Below, in pieces: positions 37,176 to 48,708 of a stretch of 64,000 nt of DNA. The position numbers and the translations under genes are program-made. The notes beneath the pieces were generated by a model that was not told the origin of the DNA, did no database searches, and saw nothing but the letters and a program-made list of their open reading frames with translations. The first letter of the stretch is position 1. Every line of letters starts with the position of its first letter. This DNA is from Cepaea nemoralis (Eukaryota; Mollusca; Gastropoda; Stylommatophora; Helicidae), in contig JACEFZ010013490.1 of the NCBI GenBank assembly GCA_014155875.1, positions 124,001-188,000 on the forward strand, in the 5' to 3' direction.

Positions 37176-37375
37176 TAATCCCGTATATCCACGTGGGGAA
37201 AACAGCAGCTGCGAGAATCAGCAGCGGTTCGCGCTGCGCTGGTAACTTACGGGGGTATGTGAGCCGGTCGTTCAGAAAGAAATGGCAAACTACTGAACGA
37301 AAACTTTCCTAGTACATCAACAGCAGCTCTAAAACGCTGGTGTTGACTGCAACGTCATGTAAGGGATATGCAACA
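37176..37375 (+). repeat. Dispersed repeat family, copy 3
   Basis: Matches copies 1 and 2 at TAATCCCGTATA, GAGCCGGTCGTTCAGAAAG, AATGGCAAACTACTGAACG, GGTGTTGACTGCAACGTCAT and the final GATATGCAAC. It has an extra GC-rich block (GCGGTTCGCGCTGCGC) missing from copy 1. Confidence 0.75.
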
Positions 37376-37754
37376 TTTAAAAAATAAAACTGGTCTTCTC
37401 TGTATCATTATAAAGGTCTTTCACATTATATGATTATTATAAGGCATTTAAAATCTGATCTTTTCCTACTCTGCGTTTATGCCAAACTATTATAAGCAGG
37501 AAATATAACAATTAGTATTAAAGAATAAAACAGAGCTTGTGCAATGTTGAAACAAAGATGGAAAAAAACACAGACAATTAATAACGACACAAGAAAAGAA
37601 AGCTTCAAAGAGAATGAAAATATAGACAGCACAAGCAGGGCACACGAAAGATACAGGAAATGAAGGCAAACCCACAATCATCAATAATTCAGACATAATG
37701 TATCACTCTAATGACCATCTCATTTCGCACGTCAAATTGTACAAGAATTCTCTC
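37376..37754. other. AT-rich unique sequence
   Basis: No repeat or gene recognised. Minus-strand short frames here are hydrophobic and look like AT-rich chance frames. Confidence 0.4.
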
Positions 37755-37787
37755 TACTACTATTACTACTACCACTACTACTACTAT

Positions 37788-37846
<59 letters not shown>

Positions 37847-37858
37847 TACTACTACTAT

Positions 37859-37896
<38 letters not shown>

Positions 37897-37897
37897 T

Positions 37898-37936
<39 letters not shown>

Positions 37937-37969
37937 CACTAATACTACTACTATCACTACCACTACCAC

Positions 37970-38023
<54 letters not shown>

Positions 38024-38056
38024 TCACTACTACTACCACTACTACTACTACTATTC
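37755..38056. repeat. (ACT)n microsatellite
   Basis: About 300 bases of ACT triplets with a few ATT and ACC interruptions. All reading frames over it are homopolymer-like and not genes. Confidence 0.96.
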
Positions 38057-38075
38057 TAGCAGTATTGATGCTCTA

Positions 38076-38514
<439 letters not shown>

Positions 38515-39724
38515 GAAGATTGCGTACTGTAGCAGTTATTGTGAGAAGATTGTGTACTGTAGCAGTTATTGTGAGAAGATTGTGTACTGTAGCAGTTATT
38601 GTGAGAAGATTGTGCACTGTAGCAGTTATTGTGAGAAGATTGTGTACTGTAGCAGTTATTGTGAGAAGATTGTGTACTGTAGCAGTTATTGTGAGAAGAT
38701 TGTGTACTGTAGCAGTTATTGTGAGAAGATTGTGTACTGTAGCAGTTATTGTGAGAAGATTGTGTACTGTAGCAGTTATTGTGAGAAGATTGTGTACTGT
38801 AGCAGTTATTGTGAGAAGATTGTGTACTGTAGCAGTTATTGTGAGAAGATTGTGTACTGTAGCAGTTATTGTGAAAGATTGTGTACTGTAGCAGTTATTG
38901 TGAGAAGATTGTGTACTGTAGCAGTTATTGTGAGAAGATTGTGTACTGTAGCAGTTATTGTGAGAAGATTGTGTACTGTAGCAGTTATTGTGAGAAGATT
39001 GTGTACTGTAGCAGTTATTGTGAAAAGATTGTGTACTGTAGCAGTTATTGTGAGAAGATTGTGTACTGTAGCAGTTATTGTGAGAAGATTGTGTACTGTA
39101 GCAGTTATTGTGAGAAGATTGTGTACTGTAGCAGTTATTGTGAGAAGATTGTGTACTGTAGCAGTTATTGTGAGAAGATTGTGTACTGTAGCAAGTATTG
39201 CGTAAAGATTGTGTACTGTAACAGTTATTGTGTAAAGATTGTGTACTGTAGCAAGTATTGTGTACTGTAGCAAGTATTCTGTAAAGATTGTGTACTGTAG
39301 CAGCTAGTGTGTGAAGATTGTGTACTGTAGCAGTTATTCTGTGAAGATTGTGATCTGTAGCAGTTATTGTGAAGATTGTTTACTGTAGCAGTTATTGTGA
39401 AGATTGTGAACTGCAGCAGTTATTATGAAGATTGTGAACTGCAGCAGTTATTGTGAAGATTGTGTACTGTAGCAGCTACTGTGTGAAGATTGTGAACTGT
39501 AGCAGTTATTGTGAAGATTGTGTACTGTAGCAGTTATTGTGAAGATTGTGAACTATAACAGTTATTGTGAAGATTGTGTACTGTAGCAGTTATTGTGAAA
39601 ATTGTGAACTGTAACAGTTATTGTGAAGATTGTGTACTGTAGCAAGTATTGTGTGAAGATTATGTACTATACCAGTTATTGTGTGAAGATTGTGTACTGT
39701 AGCTGACAGTGTGTGAAGACTGTG
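38515..39724. repeat. 30-bp minisatellite, left part (about 40 units)
   Basis: Unit GTGTACTGTAGCAGTTATTG then TGAGAAGATT, period 30. Units from 38520 to 39180 are almost identical; from 39190 on they vary and often shorten to 27-29 bases. Because 30 is divisible by three, all frames show 10-residue periodic open frames. One two-base loss at about 38873 switches them. Not a gene. It continues at 42088 beyond LINE C. Confidence 0.95.
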
Positions 39725-41126
39725 TCAATCAATCAATAAGGTGCCGTCTCCACAATGAAGGTTGGCTGCAATGGATCTCCAACACTGTCTGTCTCTCGCC
39801 TAGACTGTACATTCTGTCAGGCTGATGTTCGTTCATCTCTTGATGTTATCCTCCCACTTGTATCGTTGTCTACCTCTTGCTCGCTTGCCCTCAACCTTGC
39901 CTTCCAGTATGGTTTTTATAAGAGTATCATGTCTTTTAACGTGGCCAAAATATTTCACTTGTCTCTTCTTTATTTATTTCATCACCTCTTTCTTTATTCC
40001 CAGTTTTTCTAGGACCTCTGCATTTCATTGTTTTTGTTTCCATGAAATACGACCTATTCGTCTGTATATCCACATCTCCAGGGCTTCTATGCGACTTTCT
40101 AGTTGCTTGTTCAATGTCCAGCTTCCGCGCCATACAGTAGCGTTGAATATACGTAACATTTGACAATTCTAATTTTTAATGCGCTATTAATCTCTCTAGA
40201 TGCTAATACTGATTTCATACTGTTGAAAGCATTTTTGACCATTCCTATTCTTTTTTTGATTTCCATTTCACTTCTTTCCATTTCACATCCTCTGTTATTA
40301 CATGTCCAAGATAAGAGAAACTTGTTACTTGTTATAGTATCTGCCCGCTAACTGTAATGTTCATTGATGACCTTGCCTTTTCACTGCTAATTATCATAGT
40401 TTTTGTTTTCTTTTGGATGTTAACATCTAAACCACATTCTGCACTACGCCTGTTAACTTCTTCCACTAGGTCTTGCAACTCTTGCTCACTTTCTGCTAGT
40501 AACACGGTAACGTCAGCATATCTATGATTGTTTATGATTCTTCCATTGATGTTGAGTCCAGGCATTTCAACTTGTTTAAAAATTCTTTCTGTGTATATAA
40601 TGAAGAGACTTAGGGACAGTACACATCCCTGCCGTACTCCTCTTTTAGTCTCTATAGCCGACGAATAGTTATTACCGCATCTAATAGACGCTACTTGTTC
40701 CCAGTACAAGTTACTAATAAGTCTGATGTCCTTTCCGTCTACTCCTTTATCTTGAAGGCGCGTAATTAGTCGTTCATGTTGTACTCTATCAAAAACTTTC
40801 TTGTAGTCTATAAAACAAACATATATACTTTTTTGAACTTCTATATATTTTTCAATTAACATCCTAAAACAGATTATTGCTTCTCTGGTGCCGCTGTTTT
40901 TGCGGAACCCAAATTGTTCTTCAGCTACTTCCTCATCTATCATATGTAAAATTCTTTCTTGTATGACCTTGAGTAGTATCTTAGTTATGTGGCTCATTAG
41001 GCTAATAGTCCTGTAATCTTCACAATCAACAGCTCTTGGCTTCTTCGGTAGTGTGATGAAAATGGATGATGTTTTCAAATCCTTGGGGATGTACCCAGTA
41101 TTATGTGCATACATGTATGTATGTAG

Positions 41127-41222
<96 letters not shown>

Positions 41223-42087
41223 CATAATACTGTGATAGTTTCAATGTCAAAGCTGGATAAGAATTTTATCATCTCTATTATTATCTTGTCAGGACCTGCA
41301 GCCTTTCCTTCTTTCATCTTTTTAAAAGCCTTTTCTACTTCATCCTTTATTATGTTTGGTCCATCTTGAGTATTATACAATGTTGGTCTATTGACCATGT
41401 TGTCCCAGAATAAATCTTCTGTGTACTCTCTCCATCTTTTTATTATGTCAGTGTTATTAATTATAATTTCTCAATATTTTGATCTGATACAACCGTTTCC
41501 TGTTATATTATTTTTCTTCTTTGTAAATCTTTTTATATGTTCATGTAATTCTTTCGAGTTGTGTTTTATTACCAGATCCTCCATTTCTTTGCAATGGTTC
41601 TGCAGCCACTCTTCTTTGGCAACTCTGCACATGTGACGTATTTCTCTATCCATTACTATATACTCTGGAGTGTTCTTTGCTTTCTTTCTTTGAGACATTT
41701 TATTCAAGATTTCATCGGTTATCCATAACTGTTTTTTTTTCTTCTTATTAATATTCACTGGCAAGGTGGCATTTGCAATCTGAATACTGGTTTTTACACT
41801 TTCCCATTTTGTATTAATTTTATCCTCGGGATTTTAACGTCGATATTGTTCCATACTTTCAATGATTAGCCCATCATATCTATTTTTGACTTCAACTAGG
41901 TATAGTTGACTTATATCTGGTTGTTTCAATGCCGATATATTTACTTGAGGTGACATTGATTTCCTTATTACTGGGTTGTTTAGTTTTATTTGTATTTGTA
42001 AAACTACATGATTATGGTCAGAGTTGATATCAGAACTAGGGTGTCTTTTGGCATTTTTAACATTGTTTTTAAATCTATTCCCAATCA
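39725..42087 (-). pseudogene. LINE C: 5'-truncated non-LTR retrotransposon, catalytic box mutated
   Basis: The minus strand encodes, from 5' to 3', the end of an APE-type endonuclease (RHPSSDINSDHNHVV, with the SDH motif), a linker, reverse transcriptase blocks (FRKNSGTREAI, CFIDYKKVFDRV, GVRQGCVLSLSLF) and a C-terminal region with EGKVEGKRARGRQR (about 39855-39900). The catalytic box reads YADV where YADD is expected (about 40517), so even the longest open frame would be inactive. A (TA)n expansion at 41128-41218 splits the RT-proximal region, and other frameshifts are present. The 3' end is a (TTGA)n tail, TCAATCAATCAATAAGG on the plus strand. It belongs to the same broad group as LINE A but a different subfamily. 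It lies inside the 30-bp minisatellite. Confidence 0.9.
41128..41218. repeat. (TA)n microsatellite inside LINE C
   Basis: About 90 bases of alternating T and A interrupting the LINE C coding remnant. Confidence 0.97.
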
Positions 42088-42395
42088 TAGCAGCTAATGT
42101 GTGAAGATTGTGTACTGTAGCAGTTATTGTGTGAAGATTGTATACCTTAGCAGTTATTGTGTGAAGATTGTATACTGTAGCAGTTATTGTGTGCTGATTG
42201 TATAGTGTAGAATGTATTGTGTGAAGATTGTGTACTGTGGCAGTTATTGTGTGAAGATTGCGTACTGTAGCAGTTATTGTGTGAAGATTGCATACCGTAG
42301 CAGTTATTGTGTGAAGATTGTGTACTGTACCAGTTATTGTTTGAAGAGTGTGTACTGTAGCAGTTATTGTGTGAAGATTGTGTAATATATCAGTG
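42088..42395. repeat. 30-bp minisatellite, right part
   Basis: About ten diverged units of the array seen at 38515-39724 (GTGTGAAGATTGTGTACTGT and AGCAGTTATT), resuming directly after the LINE C 5' junction. Confidence 0.9.
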
Positions 42396-42559
42396 ATTTC
42401 ATATTTCCACATTCGGACATGAATCCTGGACCATTTTGCAATCACTGCAGAAGACAATCTCGGCCATCAAACTGAAACGTTCTTAAAACACCGTAAATCA
42501 AGAAGAAGACAAATACCGACATTCCACAAGATGTGAACATCTGGACAAATGTTGCATAC

Positions 42560-42772
42560 TGACAGCGCCATGTCTTGCACACCGAAACACTGTGGTCATA
42601 TGAAACACGACAGTGGCTTTTCCAGGACAGTGATGAGGGAGGGGCGTGGTTTCTGGTAGAAGAGTGGACAACACAACGGTGGACAAAGGACATTGAAGAT
42701 GCCACGTACAAGATAGTGTATGAGTCAGGTGACCAGGTGAAGAGATTGGAGTTGTCCGGACCGTCGCGATGA
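42560..42772 (+). CDS. Possible exon of unknown function
   Basis: After a potential acceptor (GCATACTGACAG, about 42548-42559) a plus-strand frame runs about 70 codons to a TGA at 42770-42772. It has a mixed, protein-like composition (for example LWSYETRQWLFQDSDEGG and WTKDIEDATYKIVYESGD). I do not recognise the family. There is no in-frame ATG, so it would have to be an internal or last exon. A frame of this length can occur by chance. Confidence 0.22.
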
Positions 42773-43109
42773 AGACCATCTTTCTACAAAGTAATGTCAC
42801 ATCGTCTTCTGTACCCACCTTGCAGCCCCCACTGGTGTTAGACCACAACCTGGTCAGTGCCAGCCTTCCTATCCTTGGTTATCCCTCGCAGCTCCGTCCA
42901 TGTCCACCCCATCATTCTCATTCCTGTTTCTTCTTCTCTTCTCCGTGTGGTTTGTGTCTTTCTCTATTTCTTTTGCCATTCGGATTAGACAAAAACCTGT
43001 CTAGTTATACTATTCTCGGGTTTTCTCAGGCAATGTCCCGTCCAGCGCCTGTGTCTTGTCTGCAGCTCTTGTCTCGTTCTGTCCAATTGAGTTCCTCATT
43101 GGTGATTCT
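42773..43109. other. Unassigned, pyrimidine-rich sequence
   Basis: No repeat or gene recognised. Low-information plus-strand frames with Ser/Leu/Pro bias do not look real. Confidence 0.35.
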
Positions 43110-44331
43110 GTTCTAGCCTTGGGACTCAATGCATTTAAAACTATGGCTGCAATGGACACAGAGCAGAGAATGCTTTTTAGACTATACCAGCACTTGATCC
43201 TCTCAGCGATTGATTATGGACTAGGACTGCTCACTGTCTCAAAGAGTCAACTGGTGAGACTGGAGCGCATACAGAACGAAGCTATGCGAGTCATTCTGGG
43301 ATGCACCAGAGACACCCAGTGGTGTGTATGCGGTACATCCTTGGTCTGCCTACTGTTGCTGGTAGGCTCAAGGTGATGCAGGGGAAGGCATACCTCAGAG
43401 TAGCTGCTGACACAGATCACCCATTGCATGGAGCGCTGGACGCAGTTAAGGGTCAGAGACTGATAAGAGGGAAATCATGGATGGCTCAGGCGGAGGATAC
43501 GATCAGAGAGGTGTGCGTCTTGGAGAACATCAGGCGAGGAGAGGAGTGGGTCAGAGTGTCAGCGGAGCAGTCAGACTTGTGCAGAGTTATAATCACATTG
43601 AGCCGGGAGTGCAGGGAGTGGCCAGCAAGAGCCACACGGAAGTAGCAACTAATTCAGAATAATGCTCGCCCGGGTGATGTGAATATCTACACAGATAGTT
43701 CGGTGTTGAGAGGTAGTAGAAGTGCCTGGGGGTTCTTGGCAAAGGCTAATGGTCGACGTTTGGTGCAGGAGAGCCAGGCATATGATACCACAACATCTAG
43801 CTTAAGAATGGAGGTGGAGGCAGTTAGTGCAGCTTTCCGCTGGAAGGAGAATACTATACACACACACACATCGTGATTGTAACTGACTCAGAAAGCATGC
43901 TGAGTAGGGTGAGGACAGGCAAGCTTCGTGCCGAGTGGCTTGCTTCGCTTCAGAAGTCACGGGTGGCAAGCATCGTCTGGATCTTTTCTCCGGGGCATGC
44001 TGGTGTGCTGGGGAATGAACAGGCAGACAGATTGGCTGGCTCTGCAAAACTTGGTGGAGCATTGATGCATGATAAGGCAGACGTGGTTGCGGCCTTGTGG
44101 GAGCACGTGTACACCTCGGAGGAGCAAATGGATCACCATGGTCTGGCAAGAATGCGACAGCGAGGAGTGACGAGGGGATCTGGCCGATGCTCGACGCTTA
44201 GAGGAAAGGCGAGACGCACATATAATCAGATTGCTACTGGTACTATTGGGGTTGGAATTCTTCGCTGGCTTCTGAGGATGGGGACGGGGCGCTTATGGGA
44301 ATGCTCCGAATGCTGTGATGTTGTTTCCTAA
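43110..44331 (+). pseudogene. 5'-truncated LINE with RNase H domain, broken
   Basis: The plus strand encodes the C-terminal half of a non-LTR retrotransposon polyprotein. First comes the post-RT region (LILSAIDYGLGLL, LERIQNEAMRVILGCTRDT), then a linker, then an RNase H domain. The RNase H acidic residues are visible in IYTDSSV, SLRMEVEAVSAAF and VTDSESM, and the C-terminal NEQADRLAG motif is present. It ends with a cysteine-containing tail (LWECSECCDVVS) and TAA. RNase H places it with the I, R1, LOA or Tad-like groups of LINEs. The frame breaks near 43320-43340, between 43640 and 43680, and at a (CA)n expansion at 43857-43870. A (AATC)n tail follows the stop. Confidence 0.88.
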
Positions 44332-44362
44332 ATCAATCAATCAATCAATCAGTCAATCAACA
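44330..44362. repeat. (AATC)n 3' tail of the RNase H LINE
   Basis: AATCAATCAATCAATCAATC with one G interruption, directly after the LINE stop codon, as expected for a microsatellite-type LINE tail. Confidence 0.85.
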
Positions 44363-44976
44363 GTAATGTTTACCTAAATAACATTAAAATGCACTGCATA
44401 CATGTCATAATGAACATGACATATATTAGCATAAATGGCAGATCAGTCAAGCTGTTAAATCATCAAACACACTATCACGATGTTGTTGATGATAAGTGCG
44501 TGATATGGTCGTTGTCTAGGTAACGATACTCCTGGTGTGTCAATATGGATTGTAAGTGAGTTAACTCTCTATCTCCCAATGCAACTCACCCCCAGCAGTA
44601 TACATCCATCAGTCAGTAAACAAGAGCGGTTTGGCGCACATAATCCTTTAATACAGAAAGAACACGGACACATAACATATTGGTATCTCCAGAAATCAAT
44701 GTAAAATCCACAGAATATATATATATGTATTCTCCTCACACGTTACTCAGCACACATCACTGCCTTCTATAATCTTCCTGAATCTCACATCCACACGACA
44801 TTTAGTCCAGCTACTATCCACGGCTGGATCTCACACAATACGACCCACACACTGGGTCGGAGCCTCTGCTCACTATGCAACCCACCCTGGTTTTTGGCCT
44901 GCATTCACAGCTCGGAGAATCACACAACACCGTTCTCCGTCGACTACCGACTCCTTCGGTGTCTCAAACTCAACTC
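44363..44976. other. Sequence between the RNase H LINE and the shared LTR segment
   Basis: Probably contains the remainder of the 3' LTR of the gypsy-type element (minus strand) and its outer boundary. I could not place that boundary, because the corresponding part of the right LTR is different sequence. ATTAAA-type polyadenylation hexamers on the minus strand near 44650 would fit an LTR. Confidence 0.35.
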
Positions 44977-45184
44977 CTTTTAACGACCTGACCCGCAGTC
45001 GGTCTCTTCTCTCACTCACCTTTCAAGTCTCCTGACTTCACACAACACTCAACTGTCTTTCGCCCCATCCACCCTAGGGGTATCCACTCACACCCGCCCC
45101 ATTATTTCTCAGGGCTGATTGTTTTCCTCGTAGTACCGCTACACAGGCCACTCATCTCAATGTCAATGACCCAGGCATATGTCA
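44977..45184 (-). repeat. 3' LTR, 5' part of U3
   Basis: 208 bases matching 49777-49987 at about 97 percent, offset exactly 4800 bases at the left edge. On the minus strand it begins TGACATATGCCTGGGTCAT directly after the polypurine tract, as an LTR should. To the left of 44977 the two LTRs have no similarity I can see. Confidence 0.85.
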
Positions 45185-45210
45185 TTATCCCCCCCCCCCC
45201 CTTAAAAGAA
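45185..45210 (-). promoter_or_regulatory. Polypurine tract
   Basis: On the minus strand a run of about 14 G preceded by AAAA-type purines and followed by ATAA lies immediately upstream of the LTR start. This is the site at which plus-strand DNA synthesis is primed in LTR elements. Confidence 0.75.
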
Positions 45211-45489
45211 AACATCGTTTTCAAATGTTGGGAGACTAATACTTATCAAATATGTGACCCAGACATATTGCCTGGGTAGCCCTAAGTATAGCGCCACCTT
45301 ACTCTAGCTACCACACTAAATAATACATCAAATGCTCATAGTACACTCCCCTATTCCTCAGACATCAATACAACTAACTTTACATCTTGTGTACCAATGC
45401 ATGAACTAATACATCACATAATAATACATCATAGGAAACATCATATCTGTGTATCTGCAGGTCTATTAACATCCTCAAAAATACACAAG

Positions 45490-46265
45490 CTATTTGTGTA
45501 CCGACCCTATCTCAGGTGGTTCTTTTCTTGCATCAAATCTCCACCTATGATTCCTGTCGATGCTGTGTCTACCCTTCATATACCCACGCCTCATGGTTTC
45601 TATATCTTTAAAACATCTGTTTGCTAATCCTGGTTCAGTGATGTCGTTAACACTCTTTTGAAGTGCCTTAACTTTGCAATCTACATATTGTACCGTTACC
45701 CTGGAGTCTCTGTTTAGTCTGACCTCTTTATTAAATCCTGGCCAATATACCTGGCATCCTGCTCTATGCTGCTTCCGCCTTACTCCTATGTGCCCTGCAC
45801 ATGCCCTATCCTGAGCTGTTCTAGTATATCGGTCTCTATATGCTAACGGTGATACTACTTGCCCACATGCAGTTCCGTCATCTGACAATCTGCGAGTGAG
45901 AACATTATTCTTCCTTCCAAAGCACCATCTACCCTTCTTTGATTGCCTATGTCTGACTTTACCACACCCTTGGAAACATTTGTCTGTCGTATTATCTTGT
46001 CTCTGGGATTCCCTACAGCTATATTTGAGATCCATTCTCACCTGCTCAGCTGTACTATCCCTGTCCTCTGTGTCTACTTCAAGTGCCTCTTTTACTTCAG
46101 CTATACTCTCTAATTTAGGTTTTCTTTTGGTACCTACCTCGCTACTACTTACTACTTCTTCTTCTGTACAATCTTTAACTCCTGGCACATTTCCTATGAT
46201 CAGATCCGCCACTGGTGAGTCCAACACACACGCTGTCACCCTTCCAGTGATATATGGTGTTTTCA
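45490..46265 (-). pseudogene. Protease end and integrase zinc-binding region, truncated
   Basis: The minus-strand frame continues the protease (VADLIIGNVPGVKD, the usual retropepsin ILG-like end). An acidic linker follows, then an integrase N-terminal region with KNNVLTRRLSDDG, HIGVRRKQHRAG and YWPGFNKEVR, recognisable as the H2C2 zinc-binding segment. The frame stops at 45490 with no DDE catalytic core. It is joined to the protease frame by a one-base frameshift at about 46262. Confidence 0.75.
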
Positions 46266-46552
46266 CTGTTTATTACGGCTAATGGATAGAATTCTACTGT
46301 CCCATTAAATGTAATGCACCTAATCTTTTCCCCTGTATAATCTGAAGGATGTATTAAAGTTTTCCTAACCACGATTGACGTACATCCGGAATCCCTAATT
46401 GTTAACACTGGTCTATCATTGACGAAACCATGGTGCATCTTCATGCTTCCACCTGCATGGACTGCTGATCCTGCTTTAACTGTGTGACCACATATTAAGA
46501 CTGGCTGACTGTCTTTTTTCAAAAAGAGTTCTGCACCCACTACAATCTTCAT
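46175..46552 (-). pseudogene. Retropepsin-like aspartic protease of the LTR element
   Basis: The minus-strand frame contains VLTIRDSGCTSIVVRKTLI. The DSG catalytic triplet (in place of the commoner DTG) and the following SIVVRK are typical of gypsy-type proteases. The frame departs from the protease sequence at about 46262, where a one-base shift moves the end of the domain into the next frame. The protease would mature the gag and pol products. Confidence 0.75.
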
Positions 46553-46559
46553 TGTTCAG

Positions 46560-46850
46560 CATCTCAATTACCTGTGCTGCATTTGAGTTCTCTGTTTCTC
46601 TCATCCTACATTGATGGCTGACATGCCCCTTCTTTCCACATTTGAAACAGATGATCTCCTTCCTTGCGTTACTTGTTGGCTCACTGGATGGTTGTGCATC
46701 ACACTGTGCTGCCTTGTGTCTCCAGCTCCCACAATTCCAGCATCCGGCATAATTATTTGGACGTCTCTGGAAATTCCCCCTTTTGTATGGGTACCGTCCT
46801 GCTCTGCTAAAATGGTTGCCTTGAAACCATTATATTGAGACTCTTGTTGT
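46560..46850 (-). pseudogene. Nucleocapsid region with two CCHC zinc knuckles
   Basis: In the gag frame, beyond two stop codons (TGA at 46853-46851 and a TAA 21 bases further on), the sequence encodes CWNCGSWRHKAAQC and CFKCGKKGHVSHQC. These are two complete CCHC knuckles about 20 residues apart. Such knuckles bind the element RNA during packaging. They are in the same frame as gag, so the two stops are lesions or a recoding site; two close stops favour lesions. Confidence 0.8.
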
Positions 46851-47876
46851 TCATACTCTATGTGCTGAATCCACACTTTTCGCTCCTTGGTCTGATAACT
46901 GGATTCTGTCCTGTTTAGTGTACGCTGCACAGACTATTTCCTCACTCATTAGTCTACCAATAGAACTGTTTGGATGTGCCGTCATGTAATTTTGCCCTAA
47001 CTGTGACATTGTATCTATGTCCTTTGGCTTACGTTCCTCAAAGAAAGCTACTAAGTTAGTATTGCATGCAGATACTACCTTGTCTCTTAACATTAAATCC
47101 ACTAATTTATTAAAATCTTTCCCTACTTCTGCAAGCTCCATCCATTTGTTAAATGTATTCTTTACTGTGTTAACAAAATCTGTGAAATCCTGATTTGTCT
47201 CTGGTCCTAACTGTCTAAACTTTGTTCTATAGCCATGCTCCGTTAGTTGGAACTTTGTAAGCAGACGTTGACGCAAAATAGTGTAGTTGTTTCTTTCTTC
47301 CACAGGTAAATTAAACATTGTATCTAGGGCCTTACCCGTAAGAAACTCGCCAAGTCGCATCGCATACTCGCCTTCTGGGATGCCTAACAGTTTCACTGAT
47401 GCTTCGAATCTGTCACAGATAAGATTCAAGGTTGTCTCGGTCCGTAAAGTATGGCAAGTTTTCAGTCGCTGTGATGACTGGGAAGGTCTTCTGTTTTCCT
47501 CACTTTGACCCTTCGAAGATAGTTCTAGTTTTCTGAGTGCAATTTCAGCTTCCATCTTAATCTTCTCTTTTTCGATTTCCATCGCATTTGTTTGTTTTAA
47601 CTTTTCAAGTTCCATTTGTGTCTCTCTCTCTTCCTGTAGACGCTTGGCTTCCATTTCAGCTAATTTTACTTCCTGTAGGCGTTTTTGTTGTTCCATTTCT
47701 AGTTTCAATTGTGTCTCTTTCTCTTCCTGTAGACGTTTTGCCTCGCGTTCATTATGCCTCTCCTCTCTTTCCCAGTGCTGAACTTCTTTCAATTTTGCTT
47801 CTGCAAACTCATGTAACTCTTTACCTTTCAGGCCTATTCTTTCACCTGCTTCAATATATTCCATTAAAGTAGGCAT
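46851..47876 (-). CDS. gag: Gag (capsid region) of the LTR element
   Basis: An open frame of 341 codons starts MPTLMEYIEAGERIGL at 47876. Residues about 25-120 are a long Glu/Lys/Gln-rich coiled coil with repeated AKRLQEE motifs. Residues about 150-270 resemble the gypsy-type capsid (FEASVKLLGIPEGEYAMRLG, LTGKALDTMF, LTEHGYRTKFRQLG). It forms the particle in which reverse transcription takes place. The frame ends at a TGA that separates it from its own zinc knuckles. It is the longest intact piece of the element. Confidence 0.8.
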   Translation of the reverse strand: MPTLMEYIEAGERIGLKGKELHEFAEAKLKEVQHWEREERHNEREAKRLQEEKETQLKLEMEQQKRLQEVKLAEMEAKRLQEERETQMELEKLKQTNAMEIEKEKIKMEAEIALRKLELSSKGQSEENRRPSQSSQRLKTCHTLRTETTLNLICDRFEASVKLLGIPEGEYAMRLGEFLTGKALDTMFNLPVEERNNYTILRQRLLTKFQLTEHGYRTKFRQLGPETNQDFTDFVNTVKNTFNKWMELAEVGKDFNKLVDLMLRDKVVSACNTNLVAFFEERKPKDIDTMSQLGQNYMTAHPNSSIGRLMSEEIVCAAYTKQDRIQLSDQGAKSVDSAHRV

Positions 47877-47879
47877 CTT

Positions 47880-48620
47880 GTACTTGTGGACTACGTTGCT
47901 GTCTGTCAGCCAATTATAAATGTAAAGACTCTGCTACTAGTCTTTGTGTGCCCTCCCTAAGTACACCTCCACTCAGACTGTACGTAAATTCTTAGTACTA
48001 CTAATGTCACCCTGTACTCACACAGTCACTCTTAACGCACTAGGTAGTGATGGGGAAATATCACCTCTACTCTCTCGCATATATCTATAACAAATAGTTG
48101 TATAACATTTCTGGAAATATATGTTAAACATACATATAAATACATATACAAAACGAATGAATGATCACACTAAGTGTTTTCTATAAAACGCTAGACTCAC
48201 AAGCCAAGTATACGGAGACGGTGATCACAAAGAAATAAACCACAGTAACAACCACAAGCTTGTGTAAAACGACCACAGTGCGCGTAATATATAACTGACA
48301 CAGACCACTAGACAGCAGAAATGACGAAAGATCACAATAATAACGTATATCCGACCCCAGCAAATATCATTTGTAAATATTATGAAAAGAAAGAAAAGAA
48401 ACAACAAATTTTATAGCATCAAAATATACACAAATCTGACGTCAGACAACTCGGCTCTAGATATTGGTTAGGACCCACATGCCACTGCACGACACGCTAA
48501 CTCATTAACGTTTTCCTTACAAAAATATCGTAAGCACAAAAAAGAACCACGCTTAGCCACGCCTATCCTGATTTAGATAGAGATTGCAAAAAGTGCCTAT
48601 CCAACAAGTACATGTAATAC

Positions 48621-48708
<88 letters not shown>

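Noticed and set aside
44363..44976. Exact outer boundary and target duplication of the LTR element on the left
   Set aside because: No TG start preceded by a copy of the right-hand flank (CACACC) could be found, so the boundary is left open.
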